Source: Cannabis sativa
Taxonomy: Eukaryota; Streptophyta; Magnoliopsida; Rosales; Cannabaceae
Reading direction: 5' to 3'
NCBI RefSeq assembly: GCF_029168945.1
Contig: NC_083603.1
Span: forward strand, 12,090,001-12,154,000
DNA length: 64,000 bases
Made by a program: the position numbers and the translations under genes. Below are positions 49,177 to 59,363 of the stretch, piece by piece. How positions within the stretch are numbered: the stretch's first letter is position 1; each line of letters opens with the position of its first letter. The notes beneath the pieces were generated by a model, which was not told where the DNA came from, made no database searches, and saw only the letters and a program-made list of their open reading frames with translations.

Positions 49177-49612
49177 TGTAACGTCCCCGCTTCAAGCCTC
49201 CATTGGGTCCTTACACCCACGGAAGAATGGCTCGTATACACGAGTACGTCACTCTGCCTGCTTCATGGAATGACGACTGACCCTACAAACCAACACGAGT
49301 GTTTTGAGCGTGCTTTGCCCTCACTCGCACGCTTCCTGGGAAAACTTCCCAGGAGGTCACCCATTCTAAAATTGCTCTAGGTCAAGCACGCTTAACTGTA
49401 GAGTTCTTTCGTGATGGGCTACCGAAAAACAAGATGCACCTTGTTAATATAGGTAGTACCAATCAATCCATTTAAGCCCTCTTCAACTGTGTAGTCCCAT
49501 ACCTACACAGTCTCAGAATAATCCCACTTGACCTTCCCCAGGCAGTGTGGGATTGCACAGCTTACCCAGTGTTTCCCCTTACAGATCACGGGACTACTGA
49601 CTGTCACAATCA
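49177..49612 (-). repeat. Cassandra LTR copy 1
   Basis: 436 bp, starting TGTAACGTCCCCGC. ATACA immediately precedes it (49172-49176). It differs from copies 2 and 3 at scattered positions. Confidence 0.92.
49343..49420 (-). ncRNA. 5S rRNA-derived segment in Cassandra LTR 1
   Basis: In minus-strand sense it contains AGTTAAGCGTGCTTG (5S box A region), then AATGGGTGACCTCCTGGGAA (intermediate element and box C region), the internal RNA polymerase III promoter of 5S genes. The spacer between the boxes is diverged and the 5S ends are not preserved, so it is not a ribosomal 5S gene. Confidence 0.85.
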
Positions 49613-49680
49613 CCCCCCCTTACGGGGTCCGATGTCCTCGTCGACCACACTTCCGGCTGGGTCAAGGCTCTGATACCATT
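49613..49680 (-). other. Cassandra internal domain 1 (PBS and PPT only)
   Basis: 68 bp. PBS in minus-strand sense at 49666-49678 (TGGTATCAGAGCC), two bases from LTR 2; G-rich polypurine tract at 49613-49626 abutting LTR 1. Confidence 0.9.
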
Positions 49681-50116
49681 TGTAATATCCCCGCTTCAAG
49701 CCTCCATTGGGTCCTTACACCCACGAAAGAATGGCTCTTATACACGAGTACGGCACTCTGCCTGCTTCATGGAATGACGACTGACCCTACAAACCAACAC
49801 GAGTGTTTCGAGTGTGCTCTGTCCTCACTCGCACGCTTCTTGGGAAAACTTCCCAGGAGGTCACCCATCCTAAAATTGCTCCAGGTCAAGCACGCTTAAC
49901 TGTGGAGTTCTTTCGTGATGGGCTACCGAAAAACAAGATGCACCTTGTTAATATAGGTAGTACCAATCAATCCATTTAAACCCTCTTCAACTGTGTAGTC
50001 CCATACCTACACAGTCTCAGAATCATCCCACTTGACCTTCCCCAGGCAATGTGGGATTGCACAGCTTACCCGGTGTTTCCCCTTACGAATCACGGGACTA
50101 CTGACTGTCACAATCA
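49681..50116 (-). repeat. Cassandra LTR copy 2
   Basis: 436 bp, starting TGTAATATCCCCGC. Confidence 0.92.
49847..49924 (-). ncRNA. 5S rRNA-derived segment in Cassandra LTR 2
   Basis: Same box A and box C core as copy 1. The adjoining GAACTCCACAGTTAAGCG is closer to genuine 5S than the copy 1 version. Confidence 0.85.
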
Positions 50117-50186
50117 CGCCCCCCCTTACGGGGTCCGACGTCCTTGTCGACCACACTTCCGGCTGGGTCAAGGCTCTGATACCATT
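50117..50186 (-). other. Cassandra internal domain 2
   Basis: 70 bp, the same design as domain 1; PBS at 50172-50184 on the minus strand. Confidence 0.9.
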
Positions 50187-50622
50187 TGTAATGTCCCCGC
50201 TTCAAGCCTCCATTGGGTCCTTACACCCACGGAAGAATGGCTCTTATACACGAGTACGTCACTCTGCCTGCTTCATGGAATGACGACTGACCCTACAAAC
50301 CAACACGAGTGTTTCGATCGTGCTTTGTCCTCACTCGCACGCTTCCTGGGAAAACTTCCCAGGAGGTCACCCATCTTAAAATTGCTTCAGGTCAAGCACG
50401 CTTAACTGTGGAGTTCTTTCGTGATGGGCTACCGAAAAATAAGATGCACCTTGTTAATATAGGTAGTACCAATCAATCCATTTAAGCCCTCTTCAACTGT
50501 GTAGTCCCATACCTACACAGTCTCAGAATCATCCCACTTGACCTTCCCCAGGCAGTGTGGGATTGCACAGCTTACCCGGTGTTTCCCCTTACGGATCACG
50601 GGACTACTGACTGTCACAATCA
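50187..50622 (-). repeat. Cassandra LTR copy 3
   Basis: 436 bp, starting TGTAATGTCCCCGC, ending CACAATCA. Two bases (GT) separate it from the chromovirus LTR at 50625. Confidence 0.92.
50353..50430 (-). ncRNA. 5S rRNA-derived segment in Cassandra LTR 3
   Basis: Same core as the other copies, including GTTAAGCGTGCTTG and GGTGACCTCCTGGGAA. Confidence 0.85.
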
Positions 50623-50624
50623 GT

Positions 50625-51129
50625 TGTAAAGACCGCTTAGTTTAATTTAGAAATTAACAGTTAATTATGTTTAATTATGAAAATTATTTATAGATATTTA
50701 AATAATTATTTATGCTGTTATTTTTGAATTCTGAAATGCATTTTATGTCATATAGTAAATTTCATAATTTTGCATTTCTGGTGCCCGGTAACATGGAACT
50801 CGGTGTTTGGCTCAGTAAAATCACAACTTAGTATGTAGTATTGTGGGACGGTTTATTAGACATTGGGAATGTCGGGATTGGTCGGGAATTTTGAATTTCT
50901 CAAAATACCCTTTAGTGCCCTTTATGTTATTTTAGTATGGAGGGGTAAAATGGTCATTTTGCCCCATTGTTATTTTGTCCTATAGTGATCTTTTAATTGG
51001 GAAGTATATGATTTATTTTTATATGTGTTGGCTGAAATAATAAGGAAATAAAGGTTTGTTATTTGCATTTTACTCCCATTTCATTCAAAGTTAGAAAACT
51101 TAGAAAAAAATTAGAAAATTCAAGAGCTA

Positions 51130-51215
<86 letters not shown>

Positions 51216-52972
51216 CTGGGTGTGGTTGCTAGGGCTGGGATTTCTCTTGATTTTTCAAGCCTTTTTCATTCAATCTAAGTGTTGTTCAAAGTGCTTGGTA
51301 AGATTCTTGTAGCTTCTCTTTTAATTTTCTTGGTTTTTAAGAAAGTTGAGTAATGCATGCTTGATGATTTGTGGCTGTGGTTATTGTTGATGGTTGCTTT
51401 TGATTTCTAAGGTTTAATTATGATGTTTTTGTTGATTCAAGCATGATTGTGTTGGTGATTAGTTGGTTTTATCAAGATATGAAATTTTTACTCAAAACTA
51501 TGTTTTCCAAAGAAAATGAAGAATCTGTTGCTGCACTTATTGTTGTTGCTTATTGTTGTTTTCTGAGATTATTTTATGCATATCTAGGAAGATTTGAGCT
51601 GGTTTGAATTCATGTTAGTGTTGTTTAACCAAGTTTAAGTTTTGAACTCAATGCTTGGAGCTTTAATGGTGAATTTTGATTTTATGCATGAAGCTTTGTT
51701 CTGTTGCTTTAAAAATGTTCATTGGGGTCTAATTAGCAGGTCTGGAAAGTTTGGTTGAGTTTGGAAACATTTTGGTTGGGGATTTGTTGTTAGTTGGTTT
51801 TCTGGGTAAAACCAGCTAACCAGTTTTACACTGCCTGTAAAACCGGTTACCCGGATTTTGCAGTAGGGTGTGAAACCGGTTTTTCTCAACTTGCCGTTTC
51901 GTGCTAGTTTCGGGTTTCCAGGCAGTTTGTTTCCTGCTAGTTTGGGGTATTTTTTTATTAAGTTACAGTAGGTTAAGAGTTGTTTTTAAAACTGTTGTCC
52001 CGGTTGTGATTTAGCGTGTCACTTATTAGTGTTGTGATTGTTACGGTTTAGGAGCCTGTAATTCGCCGAGCAGATCGTTCCACTCAGGTTGACCGGCACA
52101 CCTGAATTCGGAATTGAGGTAAGATTAGTATAACAGTATGCATATGTATTACATGTTTAGCGTGCATGTTAGGAAGCCTGCTAGATTACATTAGATATGT
52201 ATGTTGGCTTCGTACCATCTGACCATATCACATCGGTTAGGCTAGAGTATGACTAGCAGCTGGAGTATGACCAGTGAACCGAGTATAGGCTGATACTAGA
52301 GTTGGTGGTATTGTACTATTTGACCGTATCACATCGGTTAGGCTAGAGTATGACTAGCAGCTGGAGTATGACCAGTGAACCGAGTATAGGCTGATACTGT
52401 AACACATCGGTACAGGCTAGAGTATGACTAGCAGCTGGAGTATGACCAGTGTACTGAGTATAGGCTGTTACTTGTCAATAGTACCGTCGTACGAACGTTC
52501 GGGACTCAGTATCGTGTGGGACACGACAGTTAGGGTTATGGTCAGCAGTATGGGCGTCTGATCATAACCCGGGATTTATGTATGTTTTATGAATTATGCT
52601 TTTCTTACTGAGTCTGTCGACTCACAGTGTTTATGTGTAGGTAAGGGCAAGGCCAAGGCTGAGGAACCGTGAGAACGAGCCGGTGAAGATTGTACATGTC
52701 GGGGCGGTTAGGCCTGGAGCGTACGATCCTCGGGACAGCAGTGCTTTTTGTAATTAGTCGCTAGGCGACAATTATTTTGTATTAGACTGTAACTTTTGTA
52801 AAGTGTTTTGTAATCGGGATCCCGAGTATTTTTGTATAAATTTTTTTATAAGTTTAATTAAAATGCAAAAATTTTAATTAATCACGATTTCCATAAACCT
52901 CGTTGATTAGCAACGAGCTGCACAGTATGTTTAAAAATCACGTAATACGCCTATGCTAGTTAGGGTTTTACA
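50625..52972 (+). mobile_element. Solo chromovirus LTR adjoining the Cassandra array
   Basis: 2348 bp, TGTAAAGACCGC...AGGGTTTTACA, homologous to 29020-31279 and 56852-59081. ATACA follows it at 52973-52977, matching the ATACA left of Cassandra LTR 1 (49172-49176), not its own left neighbour (TCAGT). It includes the palindrome CGGGATCCCG at 52815-52824, a tandem array at 52222-52475 and an expanded CT tract. Confidence 0.9.
51135..51213. repeat. (CT)n microsatellite, about 39 units
   Basis: Uninterrupted CT within the solo LTR. The homologous places in the other LTR copies (near 29507 and 57348) have only short CT tracts, so the expansion is private to this copy. Confidence 0.95.
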
Positions 52973-54609
52973 ATACACATACATGTTCATTAGACATTAC
53001 TTCTAGAGACCATCCACAAGATACAAGCAACCTAGTTGGTAATGTAATAAAAAAAATAAGTTTGTAAACCCAAAAAGAGATTACACACCAACTGAAATTG
53101 TGGATGATATACGGCAGTACGACTACAGTGTCTCAATATCTTACCAAAAGTATGGAGAGCTAGAAAAAAAAAATCTAGTGTGGATGCTTGTCACTGCATG
53201 CAAGAATCATATAGTGAGATACTATGGATTGTATACATGATGCAAATATCCAACTCAGGTATTAAGTTACTTTGCCTACAAATAATAAACATATCAGGAA
53301 TTTAATATAAATACTAATTGGTTACCTTGTTGTTTACTGAGCTAATATACTAATTGATTACTTCTGCAACAAGAACCATTACAGACCTTGTCACAGATGA
53401 AGATAACAAATTCAAATGTTTATACTTTGCAATAGGTGCTTCAATAAGAGATTGGCAACACTGTACTCCAATAATAGTCACAAATGGATCTTTCTTAATA
53501 AACCTACATGATGGCACTTTATTGATAGCAAGTGCACAAAATACAAATGACAGTTCTTGGGAATGGTTTTTAACAAAATAAAAGAAATCTATGAGGAAGG
53601 AAAAAGTCAATGCATCACATCATATAGACATGAAAGTATACTTAAAGCAGTAAATGAAACATTTCTATCTAATGCATGGGGTATGCTATTATTACCTGAT
53701 GAAGAATATAAAAATGAAATTTAAAAAATGAGGTGATGAACTCAAGCTTGCATTTAACAGTGCCTCAAAAGCTTATAATATTGAAGAGTTTGAAAAGGGC
53801 ATGAAAGACTTGGACAATATATATGTAAGAATAAGAGATTACTTGATGAATGAAATTGCTGTTAAAAAGTGGACAAGGCTATATGGCATGAGCAGAAAAT
53901 ACAAAAAATTTACATCAAATATTGTCGAATCAGTCAATGCAATCCTAAAAGCAGTAAGAGACTTACCAATTATAATTTTACTAGAATATCTACATTCATT
54001 GGTGCAAAGATGGTATTAGGAAAACAAGATTAGAGTCCAAAAAACAACAACAATGCTGGCAAAGATACCTAAAAAACACTAATGACACAAAGGAATATGA
54101 GTTTGAAGTACAAGGTAATTACATATAGTGTTTAAATTGCTTACAATAATATCTCTGCTGTAAACTTACTATTGGTTTACTTGATTACTACAAGTTGAAA
54201 CATCAAATCTCCTTATTTACAAAGTACACGACAACACCTATTCTCACATAGTAAACATGGAGAACAAAACATGCAGCTGTCAAAGGTTTGAATATGATGA
54301 AATGCCTTACTCTCATGCAATGGCTATGCTGACCAAAATGAACCTATCATGCTACAACTATTGCTCAACTACTACACGAAGCTTTTATGGCAACATATGA
54401 AGACAACATTCTGCCATTAAGTGACGCACCATCATGGAATATACCTGATATAATAAAAAGATGTTATAGTACTCCTACGTAAACATAAAAGAGCAACAGG
54501 CAGGCCAAAGAAACAACGATACAAAAATACATTTGAAGAAAAAAATACAAGTGAAATACGAACAATGCCACCAAAAAGGACACAACAAAAGATTATGCAA
54601 ATTTTATTA

Positions 54610-55480
54610 AAAAATAATTTTTAAAAGTTGAAAAAATTGAAAAATGGCAAAAATACCTTTTTTCGTGCATGCTTAGGGTTTAACCCTGGCCAAATTTTCG
54701 AAACTTCAAAAAAAATCATATTTTTTCAATTTTAATCCAAATTAATTTTGGTAAAAGGCTAATATTCTTAATTTTTCACCATCTTTTCAAATAAAATAAT
54801 TCTAGATCGAAAATCATATTATTTTTCATAAAAAATTTGTAATACACAATCAATCATCAATGAATCACATAAATAAACATGAACACATCTAAATTTATCA
54901 AACATCGTTTTAAATCCATATTTCATGAAAATAAATTATTACCATAGCTCTGAGGCCAGTTGTTGGAACTTATTTTACCAATAGCTAGATTTAAAACATG
55001 TATATTGATTATAGAACTATAATCTAACACCCTAAATATGAATCTTCTAAATAATGAAATAAACACATATAAAGTTATAGAAAACTTTATATTAGTGGCA
55101 GCAGAATATAATGTCTCTTTCCGTTTAGATCTCTAACCATTGATCCTTTCTGTCGCAGATTATGATCAAAATCTAAACCTAGATCTTCTTCTATTGTTAG
55201 AATTCTTCAAATCTTCCACAAAGGCTTGAGTATTGGCTTTAATTGTGTGGAAAATTCCTCAACTCACTAAAGGTTCAAAAATTTTAGAAGAGGAAGAAGA
55301 AGGTTTCAAAATTTGAGAGGCTCTTTTCTATTTTCCAAGTTGTCTGACAAAGTAGCCTGATGATGGATTAGGAAAATAAGAGTCATCTCTTTCTATTTAT
55401 AGGATTTCATCTAGGGTTAGGATTTGAATTATATGGAATTAAAAAAGATAAATAATAGCTTAATTTAAACCCTATGGCGG
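54610..55480 (-). mobile_element. Truncated inverted copia: leader, primer site and 3' part of an LTR
   Basis: On the minus strand, an LTR end (from plus-strand TGTTGGAACTTATTTTACC at 54962) is followed by a primer-binding-like TGGCCTCAGAGC (near 54945-54957) and about 330 bp of leader that stops against the MULE end. The LTR part reaches back to about 55480, past a TATA box at 55395-55404, and breaks off at CCTATGGCGG. The rest of the element is missing. Confidence 0.75.
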
Positions 55481-56851
55481 TGTTGGGTTTTGTGCCCTAA
55501 ATAAAACTCATTTCAATATAATTAGATTTACTAATTAATAAAAATCAAAAATCGCTTTTATGTTGCATGGCTCACATGATTTATTTCATGATTATGTTTA
55601 ATGTATAAACTCTATTAAGTCCAGAACATATATAAATATGTATATATTTGTTCACGATTATAGTGTCGTCAGCACAATGATATATAATCATGATTATATG
55701 TTCAAAAGTTTAATTCCCATGATTTTTCAATTCACTGGATTTAGACTGACATGATAATCAACTATAAGGTATACTTACACCTTAGATAAGTGTTATGTCC
55801 TTTCCAGGGCATTGGAAAATTTTACTAGTATCGGATGTATGGAGTATAAATTGGAAGGGACTGATATTGATCTTGGATAAGATATCATAAACTTACCGTT
55901 GTATGTTTCTAAGTCAATATCAATGGTTGATCTTAGGTCTATGGATCTTAATCCTGATATGGTTAGGTTCAACTTAGTTGCATTATTTATATTCTTTGAG
56001 TTGTTTGTGGAAGCTAACTTCTGGTTCTGGTGGATACTTACATCTTGGGAACATGGTAATTCAATTGAATGGGAGCGCTGATCAAAAGATATGGAATCTA
56101 TAGCTTCTATAGGTATTTAGAAGTGAAACGATGATTTTCTTCGAGCTTGGGTAAATAGAGATAAATGATTGAGATCTCATTTCAGTAATTATATTAGTTT
56201 ACTGAAATATCATTTTTAGGTAGCTAAGTGTTTCAAGGATAAAATACATTGAAGGGTAGAACGGTAAATTTGTCCCTATTCAATGTAAATCATCCATAGA
56301 TGATCTTTGACTATTAGGATTGTAACAATGGATAATCATAACGTATTTATATCGTGGTACATATATAGCATTCTATATAACTGAGAGTGTATTCAATTCT
56401 AAATCTATAGCGGCGCAAGGCGAAATTATAAGTTAGGGAATTTACTTGGTGAATTATAGATCTACTTATTATAAGCTCGGTTATATAGGCCCATGGTCCC
56501 CTCACTAGTTGAGATAATACTGCTTGCAGACTCAGTTAATTGAATTTAATTAATCAATTATAATTTTAAAATTAGACTATGTCTTATTTAAGAATTTTCA
56601 CTAAGCAAGGGCTTAATTGTGAAGAAAGAGGTTTTGGGGTCAATTTGTTAATAAAAAGACTTTGCATGGTCTAATTAATACACTACATAAATGATAATTT
56701 TATTTAGTAATTAATTATAATTATTAAATAAATAGTTTTGGCATTTATAGGATTGAATTGGAAAATATGGTATTATTGAAAAGAAGAATAAGTGGTTGAA
56801 ATAAAGTGGCAAAAATCTAACTAGAGATGGGTCCACTATTGTGTACGGCCA
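55481..56851 (+). mobile_element. 5' part of a diverged copia LTR, cut by the chromovirus
   Basis: Starts TGTTGGGTTTTGTGCCC and matches the first about 1.35 kb of copia LTRs 1-3 with clear divergence. It stops at GTACGGCCA, where the chromovirus LTR begins. It abuts the inverted LTR fragment on its left. Whether the missing 3' part continues beyond the right edge is unknown. Confidence 0.82.
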
Positions 56852-59081
56852 TGTAAAGCCCGCTTAGCTAATTTGGAAATTAGCAGTTGTTATGTTTAAT
56901 TATGAAATTATTTATAGCTATTTAAATAATTTATTACTGTTATTTATGGAATTCAGAAATGCATGATTATGTCATCAGTAGTTTTTATATTTCGCATTTC
57001 CGGTGTCCGGTATTTTGGAACTCGGCGTTTGGCTCAGTAGAAATCACAACTTAGTATGTTAGTAATTTGGGGACGGGTTTTAGACATTGGGAATGTCGGG
57101 AATGGCCGGGAATTTAGAATGTCCCAAAAATACCCCTTTAGTATGATTTATGTGATTTTATGGTGGAGGGGCAAAATGGTCTTTTTGCCCCATTAATGTT
57201 TTGTCTTATGTGAGTTATTAATTGGAATAAATGTTTATTTTAATTGTTAATTATTGGCTGAAATGATTTTGGGTTAAATGGCTTTATTCTCTTAATTTCT
57301 TTCTTTTTTCAACACTTAGTAAAAAAATTAGAAATTTCAAAAGAAAACTCTCTCTCTTTTCCTCTCATTTTCGGCTGGTGCATGGGATTCAAAGGGCTGG
57401 ATTTTTGTTCAATCTTCAAGTGAATTTTCATCCTAAATCTAAGCATTTTCCAAGCTAGGTTAGCTCTCTTGATTTCTTCCTTTAAATTTTGAGAAAAATG
57501 ATGAAAAAGTTGAGTAAAATGCATGCTTTTGTGGCTGTTCTTGTTGCTGTGTTTGGTTGTTATTTCTGAGGTTCAAAGCATGTTTATTTGATGTTAATTG
57601 AGTTGTTTGAAGCATGATTAGTTAGGTTGTTCAAGCTTTGAGTTTTCTATGCAAATATGTGATTTTTGAGAGAAAATGTTATATTTTGTTTCTGTGAATT
57701 GCTGGATGTTCTTGTATGTTTTCAGAGGTGTTATTATGCTTAGTTAAGTAGAATTAACTAGGTTAGGATGCATGTTAGGTGGATTTGCTCAAGCTTGAGT
57801 TTGGAACTCAAAGCTTGAGCTCCAATGGTGACTTTTGTGTATGTGCTTTCTGGGTGGTTTTGAGGCTTTGGATTTGTTCTAGGGATAGTTTAGAACAGGT
57901 CTGGAAAGTTTGGGACCAATTGGGGTTGAATTGGTCGAGTTATGAATTTTTGAAGTTGCTCGCTCGCGAGGAACCTAATTCCGGTTGTGCATCCGGAATT
58001 CGGATGGGGGTCCCGACTTCCCGTAACCGGAATTCCGGTTGGGCAACCGGTCTACCGGTTGGGGGATTTTTCAAAACCCTAGTTTTCCTCGTTTTTAGGT
58101 TTTTAGGGGTATTGCCATGCTTTTTATCGATAGGGAAACTTTTAGTTCTTAGTTTTAGTCCCCGGGAAGTGATTTAGCGTGTCACTTATAGCGTTGTGAT
58201 TTTTATGGTTTAGGAGCCGATCCGCCGCTTCGCCCCGCTTCGGCCAAGTTGACGCACACTCGAAATCGGAATCCAGGTAAGATTAGTATAACAGTATGCA
58301 TATGTAGATTACATGTTTAGCGTGCATGTAGGAAGCCTGCTAGATTACATTAGTTATGTATTTAGGCTTCGAACCATCCAACCCTGTCACGTCGGTACAG
58401 CCGGAGTATGACCAAGAATGAGTATGACCGGTTCGACCGATCAGTCGACACTTGGTTGGTGGTTCGTGCTATTGACCTATCCCGTCGGTACAGGCTGGAG
58501 TATGACCAGCGGCGGAGTATGACCGGCTCGACCGATCGGGAGGATACTTGTCAATAGTACCGTCCCCCGAACGTTCAAAACTCGGCACCATGTTGGACAT
58601 GGCAAGAAGTGGCTCGGCACCATGTTGGACATGGCGATGGCGGGACTCCGCATCGTGTTGGACACGGCGCTAGTTATGTATGATATTATTATGCTTTTCT
58701 TACCGAGTCCGTCGACTCACGGCTTATGTTCATGTGTAGGTAAAGGCAAGGCCGTAGCCGATGGACCGTGAGCGAGCTTATGAGTTTGTACATGTCGGGG
58801 CGGTTAGGCTCGAGCGTACGATCCTCGGGACAGCAATGCTGAGTTTTTTTTGTAATTGGTCGTTAGACGACTTTATTTTGATGTAAAAGTTAAACAATTA
58901 AAACGTTTGTAAATGATTTTATAAATCGGGATCCCGAGACTTTTATAATATGGTTTATAAGTTTAATTAAAAAGCAAAATTTTAATTAATCACGTTTTTC
59001 CATAAACCTCGTTGATTAGCAACGAGCTGCACAGTACGTTTAAAAATCACGTAATACGCCTAAGATAGTTAGGGTGTTACA
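56852..59081 (+). repeat. Chromovirus 5' LTR
   Basis: 2230 bp, TGTAAAGCCCGC...AGGGTGTTACA. It carries a tandem array at 58383-58555, a CATGTTGGACATGGC repeat (near 58589, 58620, with a third variant at 58652), the palindrome CGGGATCCCG at 58927-58936, and a GTACATGTCG segment at 58788-58797 that pairs with the leader. Confidence 0.92.
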
Positions 59082-59084
59082 ATT

Positions 59085-59097
59085 TGGTATCGTAGCC
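59085..59097 (+). other. Degenerate primer-binding site
   Basis: TGGTATCGTAGCC, the initiator-Met type TGGTATCAGAGCC with two substitutions, three bases after the LTR. Confidence 0.75.
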
Positions 59098-59363
59098 GCT
59101 GTGTTGTCTTCCGAAGATCGTCACGACATGTACAATCATCATCGGCCAGCTAGCTCGGTTCACGGTTCGCAAGCCTTTATTGCTTTAGTAGTTTATTTTA
59201 TTCAGTTATGAAAAAGAAAAGCCTGTTAGGAAGCATGTTAGTAGCCTGATAGTAGAATAGGCGCATGTTTCATTTCTAATTTCCAAATTAAGCGGCATTA
59301 GTAAGCTCGCCTTGAATACGACCTGATATGCCAACTCTGGGTTTCGCAGGCGGTTCTAATCAG

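Larger units (their letters stand above)
49177..50622 (-). mobile_element. Cassandra-type TRIM: three LTRs and two internal domains in tandem
   Basis: Three LTRs of exactly 436 bp (49177-49612, 49681-50116, 50187-50622), each TGTAA...CAATCA, are separated by internal domains of 68 and 70 bp. Each internal domain holds only a polypurine tract (in element sense ending in GGGG runs next to one LTR) and an initiator-tRNA-Met primer site TGGTATCAGAGCC next to the other. The LTRs contain 5S rRNA-like sequence on the minus strand, the hallmark of the Cassandra family. No coding capacity, so gag-pol would come from another element. The array can arise by unequal recombination between LTRs. Confidence 0.93.
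48838..54609 (+). pseudogene. MuDR-like (Mutator) transposase pseudogene, split by a 3.8-kb insertion
   Basis: 48838-49176 gives the N-terminal MuDR DNA-binding domain (IYVGQVFTN, CKWTFLVSK, then IEHT). At 49177 the Cassandra/LTR insertion starts; from 52978 the same frame resumes with HTC and a SRDHP segment. Then come an NPKRDYTP segment, the catalytic region at 53354-53640 (FAIGASIRDWQ, DGTLLIASAQ, SSWEWF), a helical region at 53801-54060 (TSNIVESVNAILK), a SWIM-type finger near 54275 (CSCQRF... YSHA) and a final CHQKGHNKRLC knuckle ending near 54609. Defects: several frameshifts, Asn in place of the usual first catalytic Asp (IVTNGSF) and Tyr for a SWIM Cys. Not functional. Confidence 0.85.

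Noticed and set aside
49201..50405. Frames of 83-123 residues repeated three times
   Set aside because: Lie antisense to the 5S-like part of the Cassandra LTRs; repetition reflects the LTR array.
49343..50430. Genuine 5S rRNA genes
   Set aside because: Only box A to box C core similarity is kept, with a diverged spacer, and it sits within TG...CA LTRs with PBS and PPT between them.
49177..50622. CRISPR-like array of repeats and spacers
   Set aside because: Repeats are 436 bp with LTR features, and the 'spacers' are alike; this is plant DNA.
51063..51278. Ser/Leu repeat protein
   Set aside because: It is the (CT)n microsatellite read in frame.
55899..56081. 60-residue frame
   Set aside because: Within a copia LTR fragment; no motif.
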